The translations under genes were made by a program, and so were the position numbers. DNA of 62,609 nucleotides from Candidatus Bathyarchaeota archaeon. GTDB lineage: Archaea > Thermoproteota > Bathyarchaeia > Bathyarchaeales > Bathyarchaeaceae. The stretch spans positions 1 to 62,609 of the forward strand of contig SOJZ01000016.1 in the NCBI GenBank assembly GCA_004376295.1. Direction: 5' to 3'. Under the pieces are notes generated by a model, which was not told where the DNA came from, made no database searches, and was given only the letters and a program-made list of their open reading frames with translations. Numbering within the stretch: the first letter of the stretch is position 1; each line of letters starts with the position of its first letter. Positions 8,901 through 15,461 of this stretch are shown here, one piece after another.

Positions 8901-8974
8901 TGCTTCACTTCACGGACGACCAAATTCTTGCCCAAGTTAGGGCAGCGTTAAAGGAGGAAGCAAAATATGACTAA
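5957..8974 (+). CDS. hdrA: HdrA-like flavoprotein, double length (1005 aa)
   Basis: The FAD and iron-sulfur core of heterodisulfide-reductase-type electron-bifurcating complexes. HdrA is usually about 650 residues; this one holds two HdrA-type flavin modules. Module 1 (about 1-440) has GGGIAGIQASLDLADSG, NDCAMCILAPK and an inserted 2x[4Fe-4S] ferredoxin (KCTGCGVCAQEC, KCIGCGTCQEVC). Module 2 starts with the HdrA N-terminal Fe-S motif CHCGINIGG (about 453), then the FAD site IGGGLSGMTAALE (about 589), CVGSRN and CSRICC, and a C-terminal 2x[4Fe-4S] ferredoxin (CGGCGFCEPVC, CKGCGVCGSTC, about 930-985). ATG 5957 is chosen over GTG 5954 because GGAGGT is well spaced; it overlaps the upstream stop by one base. 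Confidence 0.92.
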   Translation: MKEKVGAVLVVGGGIAGIQASLDLADSGFKVYLLDESPSIGGTMTQLDKTFPTNDCAMCILAPKLVTAGRHPNIELIMGAEIKSVEGEEGHFQITLVRKPRYIDEEKCTGCGVCAQECPVEAIDEFNQGLSERSAIYVKYPQAVPLVYAIDRDKCIGCGTCQEVCKAGAVQYDEKEKEIALHVGSIILAPGFEEFDPKLKREYSYGQCSNVVSSIEFERILSASGPYGGLVLRPSDGKVPRKIAFIQCVGSRDAKLGNNYCSSACCMYAIKEAIIAREHNPDLQCTIFFMDMRTYGKEFDAYYNRAEDEYEVKFVRSRVSHVEEVPESQNLLVRYVEDGNPKTEEVDLVVLSVGMRPPKHAEELAKTLDIKLNKYNFCYFETFSPLETSRPGIFVCGAFSSPKDIPESVAQASGAAVKAASLISSERGMLATVKEYPPERDVSGEEPRIGVFVCHCGINIGGIVNVPEVVEYVKALPNVVYAEHNLYTCSQDTQKRIREIINEHNLNRVVVASCTPRTHEPLFRETIREAGLNIYLFEMANIRDQCSWVHIHEPEEATKKAKDLVRSIVAKARLMKPLKKPMIDVTPTGLVIGGGLSGMTAALELAKQGFEVHLVEKEKELGGHLRHIHYLLGSEDPQERLRSIIKEVTENEKVHVYLNSEISDVEGYVGGFKTTLNSDGKNKKIDHGIVIVASGAMEYRPTEYLYGVNERVLTQRELEEKLANGRFNAKTVAMIQCVGSRNKEHPYCSRICCSQAVKNALKIKELSPETDVYILYKDMRTYGFLEDYYREAASKGVLFIRYDDENKPRVIQEDGKLEVMVWEPVIKMWIPIEADLLALSAATILSSDNERIAKMLKVPLSKDGFFLEAHMKLRPVDFATDGVFLCGLAHWPKSIEESISQACAAAARAITILSKEALEVEGAIASVNEDFCGGCGFCEPVCEYGAIKMEEVDGKLRAHVIEALCKGCGVCGSTCPSGAISMLHFTDDQILAQVRAALKEEAKYD

Positions 8975-9401
8975 ATCTGAATTCAAACCAAAAATTATGG
9001 GTTTCCTTTGCAATTGGTGCTCCTACGCTGGTGCCGACCTAGCGGGTGTAAGCCGAATTCAATATCCTCCAACCCTTAGAATCGTGAGGGTGATGTGTAG
9101 CGGAAGAGTTCACCCAGCTTTCATCCTTGAAGCCTTCAGAAGCGGAGCAGACGGAGTTCTCGTCGCTGGCTGTCACCCTGGCGACTGCCACTACCTCTCG
9201 GGAAACTACAAAGCGCAAAATAGAGTTTTGTTGCTGCAGAAGGTTTTGGAACAGCTCGGTCTCGAGCCTGAGCGTCTGAGACTTGAGTGGGTCTCCGCCT
9301 CAGAGGGAGACAGATTCGCAATGGTTATTAAGGACATGACGAAGGAAATAAAGAAACTTGGTCAGAATCCTTTAAGGGCTGGAGGTAAGACCCGTGGCTG
9401 A
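8967..9401 (+). CDS. mvhD: MvhD-type [2Fe-2S] electron-transfer subunit
   Basis: A 144-residue canonical MvhD/FrhD family protein with CNWCSYAGADLAG, RVMCSGRVHP and GCHPGDCHYLSGN, keeping the cysteines absent from its longer relative at 5184. It accepts or donates electrons to HdrA. It overlaps the hdrA stop (ATGACTAA) and is followed by hdrC with an eight-base overlap. No MvhA/MvhG hydrogenase subunits lie in the window, so its redox partner is more likely the GltD-like flavoprotein of the same operon or an enzyme encoded elsewhere. Confidence 0.92.
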   Translation: MTKSEFKPKIMGFLCNWCSYAGADLAGVSRIQYPPTLRIVRVMCSGRVHPAFILEAFRSGADGVLVAGCHPGDCHYLSGNYKAQNRVLLLQKVLEQLGLEPERLRLEWVSASEGDRFAMVIKDMTKEIKKLGQNPLRAGGKTRG

Positions 9402-9945
9402 GACGGAGAAAATACAAGAAAGGGGGACGAAACAGAAAACGGTGCTCAAAATAACCGATATGGACCCCAAATTCAAATACGAGATCAGTAAGATCCCTGG
9501 CGCAGAGAAGGTCATGCTGTGCTTCCAGTGCGGTACATGCACAGCTGACTGTCCGATAGCGCGATTTGACGACTTTTACAGACCCAGAAAACTCATTCGG
9601 ATGACTCAGTTGGGATTAAAAGACAGGCTTCTTTCAAACGACGTCATCTGGCTTTGTTCCACATGCTTTACGTGTGTCGACCATTGCCCGCAAGACGTAG
9701 GAATCGCCAGTATTGTACGAGCTCTTCGAAACCTAACTGTAGAAGGGGGGCGTATGCCTGTCGGATATAAAGAGCAAGCTTCTAACATCCTAAAAACAGG
9801 CTACGCATACGTGATTTCGGACCTGCGGCTTAAAAAGAGGCAGCAGAAAGGACTGCCCGCATTGCCAAAAGCTAACTTAGAAAGTGTCGCAAAGCTTTTT
9901 GATATCACAGGATTTTCGAAGACGCTTGAAAAGGTGAGGACGTAA
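9394..9945 (+). CDS. hdrC: HdrC iron-sulfur subunit
   Basis: A 183-residue subunit with two [4Fe-4S] motifs typical of HdrC: CFQCGTCTADCP (about 43-54) and CSTCFTCVDHCP (about 87-98). It passes electrons between HdrA and HdrB in a soluble HdrABC complex. The GTG start at 9394 has an ideal GGAGGT upstream and overlaps mvhD. The C-terminal 60 residues are basic and variable. hdrB begins one base after its stop. No membrane helices are visible, so the complex should be cytoplasmic. Confidence 0.92.
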   Translation: MAETEKIQERGTKQKTVLKITDMDPKFKYEISKIPGAEKVMLCFQCGTCTADCPIARFDDFYRPRKLIRMTQLGLKDRLLSNDVIWLCSTCFTCVDHCPQDVGIASIVRALRNLTVEGGRMPVGYKEQASNILKTGYAYVISDLRLKKRQQKGLPALPKANLESVAKLFDITGFSKTLEKVRT

Positions 9946-9946
9946 A

Positions 9947-10828
9947 ATGACGGAGTTGAAGTACCTACTTTTTCTGGGATGCGCTATCCCGTACAGGCTT
10001 CCTAGTTACGAGATTTCCACGAGAAAAGTTCTAAGCAAACTTGGCGTAGAACTGGTGGAGATGCCAGAGTTTAATTGCTGTGGGTTTCCACTGGATCCAG
10101 TGAACCACGACATGATGCTCACCTTGGCAGCGCGAAACCTATGTTTGGCGGAACAACAAAATTTGAACATCATGGCCTTATGCAACGGATGTTTTGGTAT
10201 TCTAAACCATGTAAACAAAGAGCTCAAGGAAGACAAAGAAATTAAGGAGACGGTCAATGGATACTTGAAGGAAATAGGCATGGAATTTAAGGGAACGATA
10301 AAGGTTAAACATCTCATTCACGTTCTCGCAGAAGATGTCGGCTTTGAAAAAATAAAAGAAACTGTTCAGAACCCACTTAGTCAACTTCGCGTGGTGCAGC
10401 ATAGCGGATGCCACGTCGTTCGTCCCGCAAAGTACATAGGTTTTGAAGACCCAGAAAACCCCACAACTCTCAAGAAACTAATTCAAGTAACCGGCGCAAA
10501 ATGCTTGGACTATATGGATGAACCGGAGTGCTGCGGTGCACCAATAGTCGGTGTAAACGACAAAATCCCACTTCAGTTGGCTAGGGAAAAACTTGACCAC
10601 ATCAAGGCTGTAGGAGCACAAGCGATGATTACTGTGTGCCCTTATTGCCACATAATGTATGACCTTAATCAACCCAGAATAGAAAGAATTTTCAACGAAA
10701 AATTCGGCATACCCGTGCTACACTATCCACAGCTATTGGGGCTAAGCATGGGCATTTCCCCAGAGGAACTAGCTCTGAAAGACCTTAGAGTGAATGCAGC
10801 TGAAATTGTGAACATTTGTAGTCCGTGA
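9947..10828 (+). CDS. hdrB: HdrB catalytic subunit with two CCG domains
   Basis: A 293-residue protein with two cysteine-rich CCG motifs: GCAIPYR, FNCCGFP, CNGCFG in the first half and SGCHVVRP, EPECCGAP, CPYCHIMY in the second. These hold the noncubane [4Fe-4S] clusters that reduce disulfides or related acceptors in HdrB. The substrate in a non-methanogen is unknown, since CoM-S-S-CoB would not be expected without mcr genes. It starts one base after the hdrC stop, and the run of six overlapping genes ends here. Confidence 0.92.
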   Translation: MTELKYLLFLGCAIPYRLPSYEISTRKVLSKLGVELVEMPEFNCCGFPLDPVNHDMMLTLAARNLCLAEQQNLNIMALCNGCFGILNHVNKELKEDKEIKETVNGYLKEIGMEFKGTIKVKHLIHVLAEDVGFEKIKETVQNPLSQLRVVQHSGCHVVRPAKYIGFEDPENPTTLKKLIQVTGAKCLDYMDEPECCGAPIVGVNDKIPLQLAREKLDHIKAVGAQAMITVCPYCHIMYDLNQPRIERIFNEKFGIPVLHYPQLLGLSMGISPEELALKDLRVNAAEIVNICSP

Positions 10829-10872
10829 TCATTTGGCATGCATTTTTATGCTTACACAAAGAGAACTGACAA

Positions 10873-11379
10873 ATGAAAAAGCAGCATACAACGGATACAA
10901 TCGAACTTGAGAACAAGTTGCAGAGTTGGCTTTCTGATGCTCGAAACGTCGTAGTCACAGGCATTGGAAATCCTCTTAGAAAAGATGATTTTGTTGGAGT
11001 CAAAATTGTAGGAAATCTACATGGCAAAGTTTCACAGCTTGTTTACTTGATAGAATGTGAAACCGTTCCTGAGAGTTTCATAGGGCCGATAACCAAGTTC
11101 AAACCCACACATATACTACTAATAGACGCGGGTATTCTAAATCAAAAGCCTGGTTCATCAAAACTCATAGACCCCGACCAAATGGCAACTCAGACAGCAA
11201 TATCGACCCATGCGTTGCCTCTCAAAATATTCTGCAAGTACCTCGCAAAAACAACAGACGCTAAGATCGCTCTCCTGGTGATACAGCCGAAGGACACAAG
11301 CTTCGGAGAAGGATTAACCGCAGAACTAAAGGAAACTGAAAAACATTTGACTAATCTCCTGTCAAAATCTCTTCCTTGA
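10873..11379 (+). CDS. HycI-type hydrogenase maturation protease
   Basis: A 168-residue protein of the HycI/HyaD/FrcD endopeptidase family, which trims the C-terminus of [NiFe]-hydrogenase large subunits after nickel insertion. Visible motifs are TGIGNPLRKDDFVG at about 31-44 (metal-binding Asp), a mid-protein IDAG, and STHALPL, which supplies the metal-binding His. No hydrogenase large subunit lies in this window, so its substrate is encoded elsewhere. It lies 44 bases after hdrB with its own GCATGCAT (10836-10843) and AT-rich sequence upstream, so it may be transcribed separately. Confidence 0.85.
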   Translation: MKKQHTTDTIELENKLQSWLSDARNVVVTGIGNPLRKDDFVGVKIVGNLHGKVSQLVYLIECETVPESFIGPITKFKPTHILLIDAGILNQKPGSSKLIDPDQMATQTAISTHALPLKIFCKYLAKTTDAKIALLVIQPKDTSFGEGLTAELKETEKHLTNLLSKSLP

Positions 11380-11492
11380 GACAGCAAGTTCGTTGACTTG
11401 TCAGTGCTGATGACAAACGGGTTCTCCAGCCATCGTCTACACCGAGAGTCTACGGCTTAGCAATGCCTAGATGTTGAGGTCGACAAAAAAAC

Positions 11493-11500
11493 CTTTAAGA
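11493..11500 (+). promoter_or_regulatory. TATA-like box for the mgtE-type gene
   Basis: CTTTAAGA follows an A-run. An archaeal start site about 25 bases downstream would fall near 11521, the first base of the P1 helix of the structured leader. This coincidence supports both calls. Confidence 0.45.
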
Positions 11501-11520
11501 ACGCAAGTTTATGAAGCTTT

Positions 11521-11679
11521 AACACTCTTTGGGAACGCAAGGAGCTAAAGAAATAGTGTTAGAACCTGGGAAGCCTGAGTCATGCTTGGTTCCAGAAACC
11601 AGCAGAGACATATCTATGGGCACCGTCTACCCCGATAACGCGTTATCCGAAGAGCAGAGGAGACACAAGATGGGAGAGA
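11521..11679 (+). promoter_or_regulatory. Candidate structured 5' leader upstream of mgtE-type transporter
   Basis: Non-coding leader of about 160 bases with several complementary segments: AACACT (11521-11526) with AGTGTT (11555-11560), CTTT with AAAG inside it, GAACC/GGTTC (11562-11566, 11588-11592) enclosing AAGC/GCTT, and a perfect 14-bp palindrome GATAACG-CGTTATC (11634-11647). It ends in GGAGAGAG before the start. I match it to no known magnesium riboswitch (M-box, mgtA). It may be a regulatory RNA or hold an operator. A 92-codon frame through it is low-complexity and overlaps the real gene, so I do not call it. Confidence 0.45.
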
Positions 11680-12987
11680 GTGAGTGCGATGACGGTTCGC
11701 AACATAACCAACGAGATACTGTTACGAGTCAACAGAGACGGTGCGTCATCTACCCAGAGAGTTCAGCGAAGCGTGCTCCGAAGCCTCCTAAACATTCATC
11801 TAGATAGATTCCCTCAAACATTCAAGCAATCCATTTTTTCGTTGTCATTCAATTTGGGTGCTATTCTGGCTGGGACGCTGCTCGCAGTATATTTTGGAAT
11901 TTTCTCTCTTGCTCCATGGACACTTGCTGTATATCCAGGCATCCTAAGTATGAGAGGGGTTATAGGTGGTTTATTCAGCGGTCGCCTTAGCACAGGCTTA
12001 CACATAGGAACCGTGAGGGTTGGCTTCACCAAAAACACGAGAAATTTCTACACGCTGTGGCGAGCAACCATTGTACTAGCGCTTGAAAGTAGCGTTATGC
12101 TGGCGATAGTTGCTTCGTTATTTGGCATATTCTTTTGGGGAATCAATTTTATGGATTCTATCGCTATTTTAGGCGTTGTTACTGCGACCATGGCTTTGTC
12201 ACTTGTATTCATTTCTCCGATTACGGTGGCTGTTTCAGTTTTATCTTTTAGGCGTGGTTTGGACCCCGATGTCACCGTATATCCAATTATATCAACCGTG
12301 GCTGACATTGTTGTTACCGCATGCTACATTTTGGTACTAAACGCCTTCTTTTCGTTAAGCTATACAGGATATTACTTGATTGGAGTCTTCAACCTCGTTT
12401 TTCTATGTCTTGTGCTGTATATTTTGTCTAAAGATGTTAGGGAAGAAGAATTTGTTAAAACAATCAAAGAATCCTTTCTTACCATAGCTTTAGTGGCTTT
12501 CATTGTAAACGTTACAGGTTCCTTTCTCGCTAGAATTACTGAAGTTGTTGGCAGTAGACCGGAGATATACATTGTTTACCCTGCGTTGATCGATACTATA
12601 GGAAGCGTAGGATCCATTGTGGGTTCAACTGCCACTACAAAGCTGATTTTGGGAACGCTCAAGTCGTCTTTTTCATCGATTAAGCAGCATTTAAATGAGA
12701 TAGGTGGCGCGTGGGCGGCGTCGCTTGTGATGTTTATGCTTTACTCTATAATTTCATCTGTTACGCAAGGGATGGTCGTATTTGAGTTCTTAAGATTCAC
12801 AGCGCTACTTTTTGCCACAAACATCTTGGCTGCCTTGTCCATGGTTATTATCGCCTATGCTATAGGGGTACTTACATACAGAAAAGGATGGGACCCAGAT
12901 AACTTTGTGATACCCATTGAAAGCTCGTTGGCTGACACAATAACAACTATCGCCCTCCTCGCAGCTCTTACTGTAATAGGCTGGTAA
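11680..12987 (+). CDS. MgtE/SLC41-type divalent cation transporter
   Basis: A 435-residue integral membrane protein with two tandem MgtE membrane domains (about 45-230 and 255-435), each containing the family's conserved loop: YPGILSMRGVIGGLFSGRLS in the first and YPALIDTIGSVGSIVGSTAT in the second, and repeated DPD...PI sequences (LDPDVTVYPIIST, WDPDNFVIPIESS) before the closing helices. It lacks the cytoplasmic N and CBS domains of bacterial MgtE, as in SLC41-like archaeal proteins, so gating by those domains is absent. Probably moves Mg2+ or another divalent ion. GTG 11680 is used; ATG 11689 is an alternative. A structured leader precedes it. Confidence 0.85.
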   Translation: MSAMTVRNITNEILLRVNRDGASSTQRVQRSVLRSLLNIHLDRFPQTFKQSIFSLSFNLGAILAGTLLAVYFGIFSLAPWTLAVYPGILSMRGVIGGLFSGRLSTGLHIGTVRVGFTKNTRNFYTLWRATIVLALESSVMLAIVASLFGIFFWGINFMDSIAILGVVTATMALSLVFISPITVAVSVLSFRRGLDPDVTVYPIISTVADIVVTACYILVLNAFFSLSYTGYYLIGVFNLVFLCLVLYILSKDVREEEFVKTIKESFLTIALVAFIVNVTGSFLARITEVVGSRPEIYIVYPALIDTIGSVGSIVGSTATTKLILGTLKSSFSSIKQHLNEIGGAWAASLVMFMLYSIISSVTQGMVVFEFLRFTALLFATNILAALSMVIIAYAIGVLTYRKGWDPDNFVIPIESSLADTITTIALLAALTVIGW

Positions 12988-13035
12988 CCCCGGCGCTGTT
13001 GAAACTGCACAAAAAGATTATAGTGCCCATTTCTT

Positions 13036-13132
13036 CATGCATGCAACTGAAACAATGTTGTTTTTAGTGGTTCAAAGTTTTAAGACTATATTGTTTGAAT
13101 GTAGCAACCACTAAAACTAATGCATGCATGCA
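13036..13132 (+). repeat. Hairpin element copy 1 bounded by TGCATGCA
   Basis: A non-coding element of about 97 bases. The core is AACAATGTTGTT (13051-13062), outer stem TTTAGTGGTT (13063-13072) with AACCACTAAA (13106-13115), a 13-base 5' bulge, inner stem CTATATT/AATGTAG (13086-13092, 13098-13104) with a 5-base loop, and one base back to the outer stem. It is bounded by CATGCATGCA and TGCATGCATGCA. The copy at 15462-15558, in the opposite orientation, keeps every spacing and shows compensatory stem changes. It could be a MITE-like element or a structured RNA. Confidence 0.75.
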
Positions 13133-13198
13133 ACGCTTCATATGACCGATGATATTAATGGTGAATGGTTATGGACGAAAGAAGAGAGGTGAAAGAAC

Positions 13199-13300
13199 GT
13201 GCCATTGTATGAAAAAATCTGTGAACTTTGTGGAAAGGAATTTTCAACGACGGACAAAAAACGCCGAAAATGCATAAACTGTGAGTATGCCGAGAGATGA
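13199..13300 (+). CDS. 33-aa zinc-ribbon microprotein
   Basis: A 33-residue protein (MPLYEKICELCGKEF...) with CxxC at about 8-11 and a second CxxC (CINC) at about 25-28, the spacing of a single zinc ribbon. The GTG start at 13199 has GAGAGGTGA eight bases upstream. The stop TGA overlaps the ATG of the next small frame (ATGA), a typical coupled arrangement. A 16-codon frame from ATG 13142 precedes it and may be a leader peptide or nothing. Function unknown; such microproteins are often nucleic-acid-binding. Confidence 0.55.
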   Translation: MPLYEKICELCGKEFSTTDKKRRKCINCEYAER

Positions 13301-13443
13301 ATGAACAAATTAGAAAAGACCTTTGCGGTTGCGTTTGGAAAATTCAACAAGGCGTATGGGTTTGCATTAAAAAATGTAAGAAACACAGCAAACCAAAAAA
13401 GAAAAGACCATACAGACCTAAAGCGGAATGTGTAAGACCATGA
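13297..13443 (+). CDS. 48-aa Cys-rich basic microprotein
   Basis: A 48-residue frame coupled by ATGA overlap to the zinc-ribbon microprotein. It has CGC at about 10-12, then CIKKCKKH at about 23-30, and a Lys/Arg/Pro-rich tail. The Cys-Cys...Cys-Cys-His pattern suggests a small metal-binding, possibly nucleic-acid-binding, protein. Two other frames over the same bases are also open (+ strand from 13301 and the antisense), so the assignment rests on the cysteine pattern and the coupling. A TGCATGCATG sequence follows the stop. Confidence 0.4.
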   Translation: MNEQIRKDLCGCVWKIQQGVWVCIKKCKKHSKPKKKRPYRPKAECVRP

Positions 13444-13462
13444 CAAGTGATGCATGCATGTT

Positions 13463-14254
13463 TTACGTGTACATGTTCAGCATTTTCTGCCAGATTTTGC
13501 TTTTCTGTATCACGAGGGAATATTCTTTCAGTTCTTGTTTTCTCTTTTTATAGTCTGGGCAGAATTTTTCGACTATATACCAGAATTTTCTGTTGTGATT
13601 TGGTTGTGTGGCGTGGGCGAGTTCGTGTATTACTATGTATTCTATGATTCGTTTCGGTAATGCTGCAAGTTTGATGTTGAAGTGGATGTTGCGTTTTTGG
13701 GAGTAGCTTGCCCATCTTGTTTTTTGGTTTTTTATGTAGAATTTACCGATTGGAGCTTTCATTACCCTTTCATATTCACGCAGGAAGTTGGTCAGCGTCT
13801 TGAGGAGTTCCCCTCTTATCCACTTCCTGAGATATTCATACTCCCGACTTCTGGGTTTACCTGATCCTGGCATTCGTATTCGAATCTTGCTGTCATCCAG
13901 TGAAATAGCGTATTTTTCGCTCTTGTAGACTTCAACGTCGTAGAATTTACCAAAGAGTAGTAGCTTGTCTTTCCGTATAGCTACCTCACCTCTGCCACTA
14001 TTTCTCAACCTTGACTGTTTTGCATGCATCTGCATACGCGTATCTTGAATCTTCCTTCTAACGCCATCTACAACAAGCAAAGCACCCAGACCCCAGAATA
14101 AAAATGGCAGACTTTCAATAAGTGGCTTCGCTAAGGGTGGAGGGTAAATCAGTATCCACAGTATTTGCTTGGACCATCGCCACAAGATGAAACCGATAAC
14201 GATTAACAATATTCCTACACAAATTTCGAAAACGGCTACTCTTCTACTTTCCAT
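13463..14254 (-). CDS. YgjP/M48-type zinc metalloprotease with two N-terminal membrane helices
   Basis: A 263-residue protein. Two hydrophobic helices (about 8-26 and 45-62) anchor a cytoplasmic domain of the DUF45/YgjP type. The catalytic signature VIHELAHATQPNH gives HExxH plus a third His, and the family's KTRWASYSQKRNIHFNI and PDYKKRKQEL motifs are present (RWGSC is the usual form). The substrate is unknown. It is convergent with the microprotein pair and lies in the TGCATGCA-rich patch; one TGCATGCA is inside the gene (encoding MQMHAK). Confidence 0.8.
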   Translation of the reverse strand: MESRRVAVFEICVGILLIVIGFILWRWSKQILWILIYPPPLAKPLIESLPFLFWGLGALLVVDGVRRKIQDTRMQMHAKQSRLRNSGRGEVAIRKDKLLLFGKFYDVEVYKSEKYAISLDDSKIRIRMPGSGKPRSREYEYLRKWIRGELLKTLTNFLREYERVMKAPIGKFYIKNQKTRWASYSQKRNIHFNIKLAALPKRIIEYIVIHELAHATQPNHNRKFWYIVEKFCPDYKKRKQELKEYSLVIQKSKIWQKMLNMYT

Positions 14255-14302
14255 GATAATACATTGAATAGCCGTGGTAGAAATTGATTGCGATTACACA
14301 AA

Positions 14303-14364
14303 AAGAGTGGCGAGTGCTTGTCGGACACTCTTGAAGTCCAGAGGTTGATGTCAACCCCTCTGGA
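14303..14364 (+). ncRNA. Candidate structured RNA, two strong hairpins
   Basis: AAGAGTG (14303-14309) pairs with CACTCTT (14326-14332). Five bases further, TCCAGAGGTTG (14337-14347) pairs with CAACC and TCTGGA (14352-14356, 14359-14364) across a CC bulge. The 62-codon frame crossing it has no family resemblance. TGCATGCA lies about 30 bases downstream. Strand is undetermined; the inverted repeats could also be protein-binding sites. Confidence 0.35.
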
Positions 14365-14444
14365 AACATTTCAGCGAATGTATCCTCAAATATACATGCA
14401 TGCATCACGCATGACGAAGAGGCTTCATTGCAGCTTGGCAGTGC

Positions 14445-14678
14445 CTAATTGGGAGGCTCTTCACGCTTACGGTTAATGACAGGAGGAATAACCCAATACT
14501 TCCAGCCATCACGATAAATGGTGTGATAAACCCGACCTTCATAGATCTCTGTCACTGGGCTGTTTAAGATCTCTTTTGCGAGCTCTGGTTCCTGTTTGAT
14601 TAAAATGTATTCGTGAGGGCAGACGTAGTTAGTTGGTGTCCAGGTTAACCCTTTCTGCTTCTTTGCCGTGGGATTCAC
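14445..14678 (-). CDS. Small conserved hypothetical protein (77 aa)
   Basis: A 77-residue soluble protein. Its pattern (WTPTNYVCPHEYIL, EGRVYHTIYRDGWKYWVIPPVINRKR) resembles small archaeal proteins of unknown function in which a Cys-Pro-His-Glu-Tyr segment and a C-terminal YWV..NR recur. One Cys and two His are close enough to hint at metal binding, but I cannot name a family. It stands alone between the structured element at 14303 and the divergent DUF998 gene, with a perfect 12-bp palindrome in the shared upstream region. Confidence 0.55.
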   Translation of the reverse strand: MNPTAKKQKGLTWTPTNYVCPHEYILIKQEPELAKEILNSPVTEIYEGRVYHTIYRDGWKYWVIPPVINRKREEPPN

Positions 14679-14707
14679 CCCATGCTTTTTATCAACGTTT
14701 TTGTAGT

Positions 14708-14719
14708 ATCATTAATGAT
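14708..14719. promoter_or_regulatory. 12-bp palindrome in divergent promoter region
   Basis: ATCATTAATGAT is a perfect palindrome between the 77-aa gene and the DUF998 gene, followed 15 bases later by CATGCATGCATGC (14735-14747). Either could be an operator. No regulator can be assigned. Confidence 0.3.
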
Positions 14720-14813
14720 GAACTCCGTTTTAAACATGCATGCATGCGCAGGGGGATACTCGAATAGTGCCAATTAGATATGCAAATATAGTAGATCGGA
14801 TGATTTGTACCAA

Positions 14814-15458
14814 ATGCCTGATATCTCGCGAAAATTCCTGGCTATTTGCGGCATAATCGCACCGATCATATTCGCTATCATAGTGATAATCGCAGGTTTG
14901 CTCCGACCTGACTATAGCCATCTGACTAATTTCGTAAGTGAGTTAGGTGCAGTCGGCGCCCCTAACGCTATTATGCAAAGAATAAACTTTGTATTGGTAG
15001 GTATTCTGATAGTAGCGTTCACCTTCGGTCTTCACCGAGGAATAGGTGAAGGAAAAGGCTCAATTATCGGTCCTCTACTGATCGCCATATTTGGGCTCAG
15101 TGCAGTGGTATCGGGGATCTTTTCAACAGATCCAATTCAACCTGGATCGTTTTCTGACATAATGCATAGCATGTCTTCCGCAATCGGTTCAATAGCGGCG
15201 ATTCTCGCCTTTTTCATTATATCGAACAGGTTAGAGCAAGACACTTTGTGGAGGCGTTATCGATATTTCTCCATAGTAATCGCATTCGTCGCGATAATGG
15301 TTTCAGTAGTTGGGGTTGGACTTCTTGGTGTGTTGGGGGCCCCAGGATTAGCGCAAAGGCTCTTTATGGCAGTATTGTTCTTATGGATAGAAGTGATGGC
15401 GATCCGACTCTTTCAGGTTTCGGGCCAGTCACTCGTTTCTCCTGCACTTCCCAAGTAA
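14814..15458 (+). CDS. DUF998 membrane protein
   Basis: A 214-residue protein with six hydrophobic helices and the DUF998 signature: the loop YSHLTNFVSELGA after helix 1, then FSTDPIQPGSFSDIMHSMSS between helices 3 and 4. The family is widespread in archaea and bacteria with no assigned biochemistry. ATG 14814 is chosen over TTG 14805 because the family typically starts just before this first helix. It is followed immediately by hairpin element copy 2. Confidence 0.8.
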   Translation: MPDISRKFLAICGIIAPIIFAIIVIIAGLLRPDYSHLTNFVSELGAVGAPNAIMQRINFVLVGILIVAFTFGLHRGIGEGKGSIIGPLLIAIFGLSAVVSGIFSTDPIQPGSFSDIMHSMSSAIGSIAAILAFFIISNRLEQDTLWRRYRYFSIVIAFVAIMVSVVGVGLLGVLGAPGLAQRLFMAVLFLWIEVMAIRLFQVSGQSLVSPALPK

Positions 15459-15461
15459 TTT

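Noticed and set aside
5957-8974. Two separate hdrA genes fused by assembly error
   Set aside because: The reading frame is continuous with no internal start region or stop, and double HdrA proteins are known.
11405-11460. Possible C/D box sRNA (TGATGA at 11408)
   Set aside because: No matching box D or internal C'/D' boxes at proper spacing.
11529-11807. 92-codon frame in the mgtE leader
   Set aside because: Low-complexity hydrophilic product overlapping the real transporter start; the region is better explained as a structured leader.
13138-13455. 105-codon antisense frame over the microprotein pair
   Set aside because: Phe-rich shadow of the A-rich + strand; cysteine pattern and ATGA coupling favour the + frames.
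14288-14476. 62-codon frame across the two-hairpin region
   Set aside because: No similarity or ribosome-binding site; it runs through TGCATGCA and into the antisense of the 77-aa gene.
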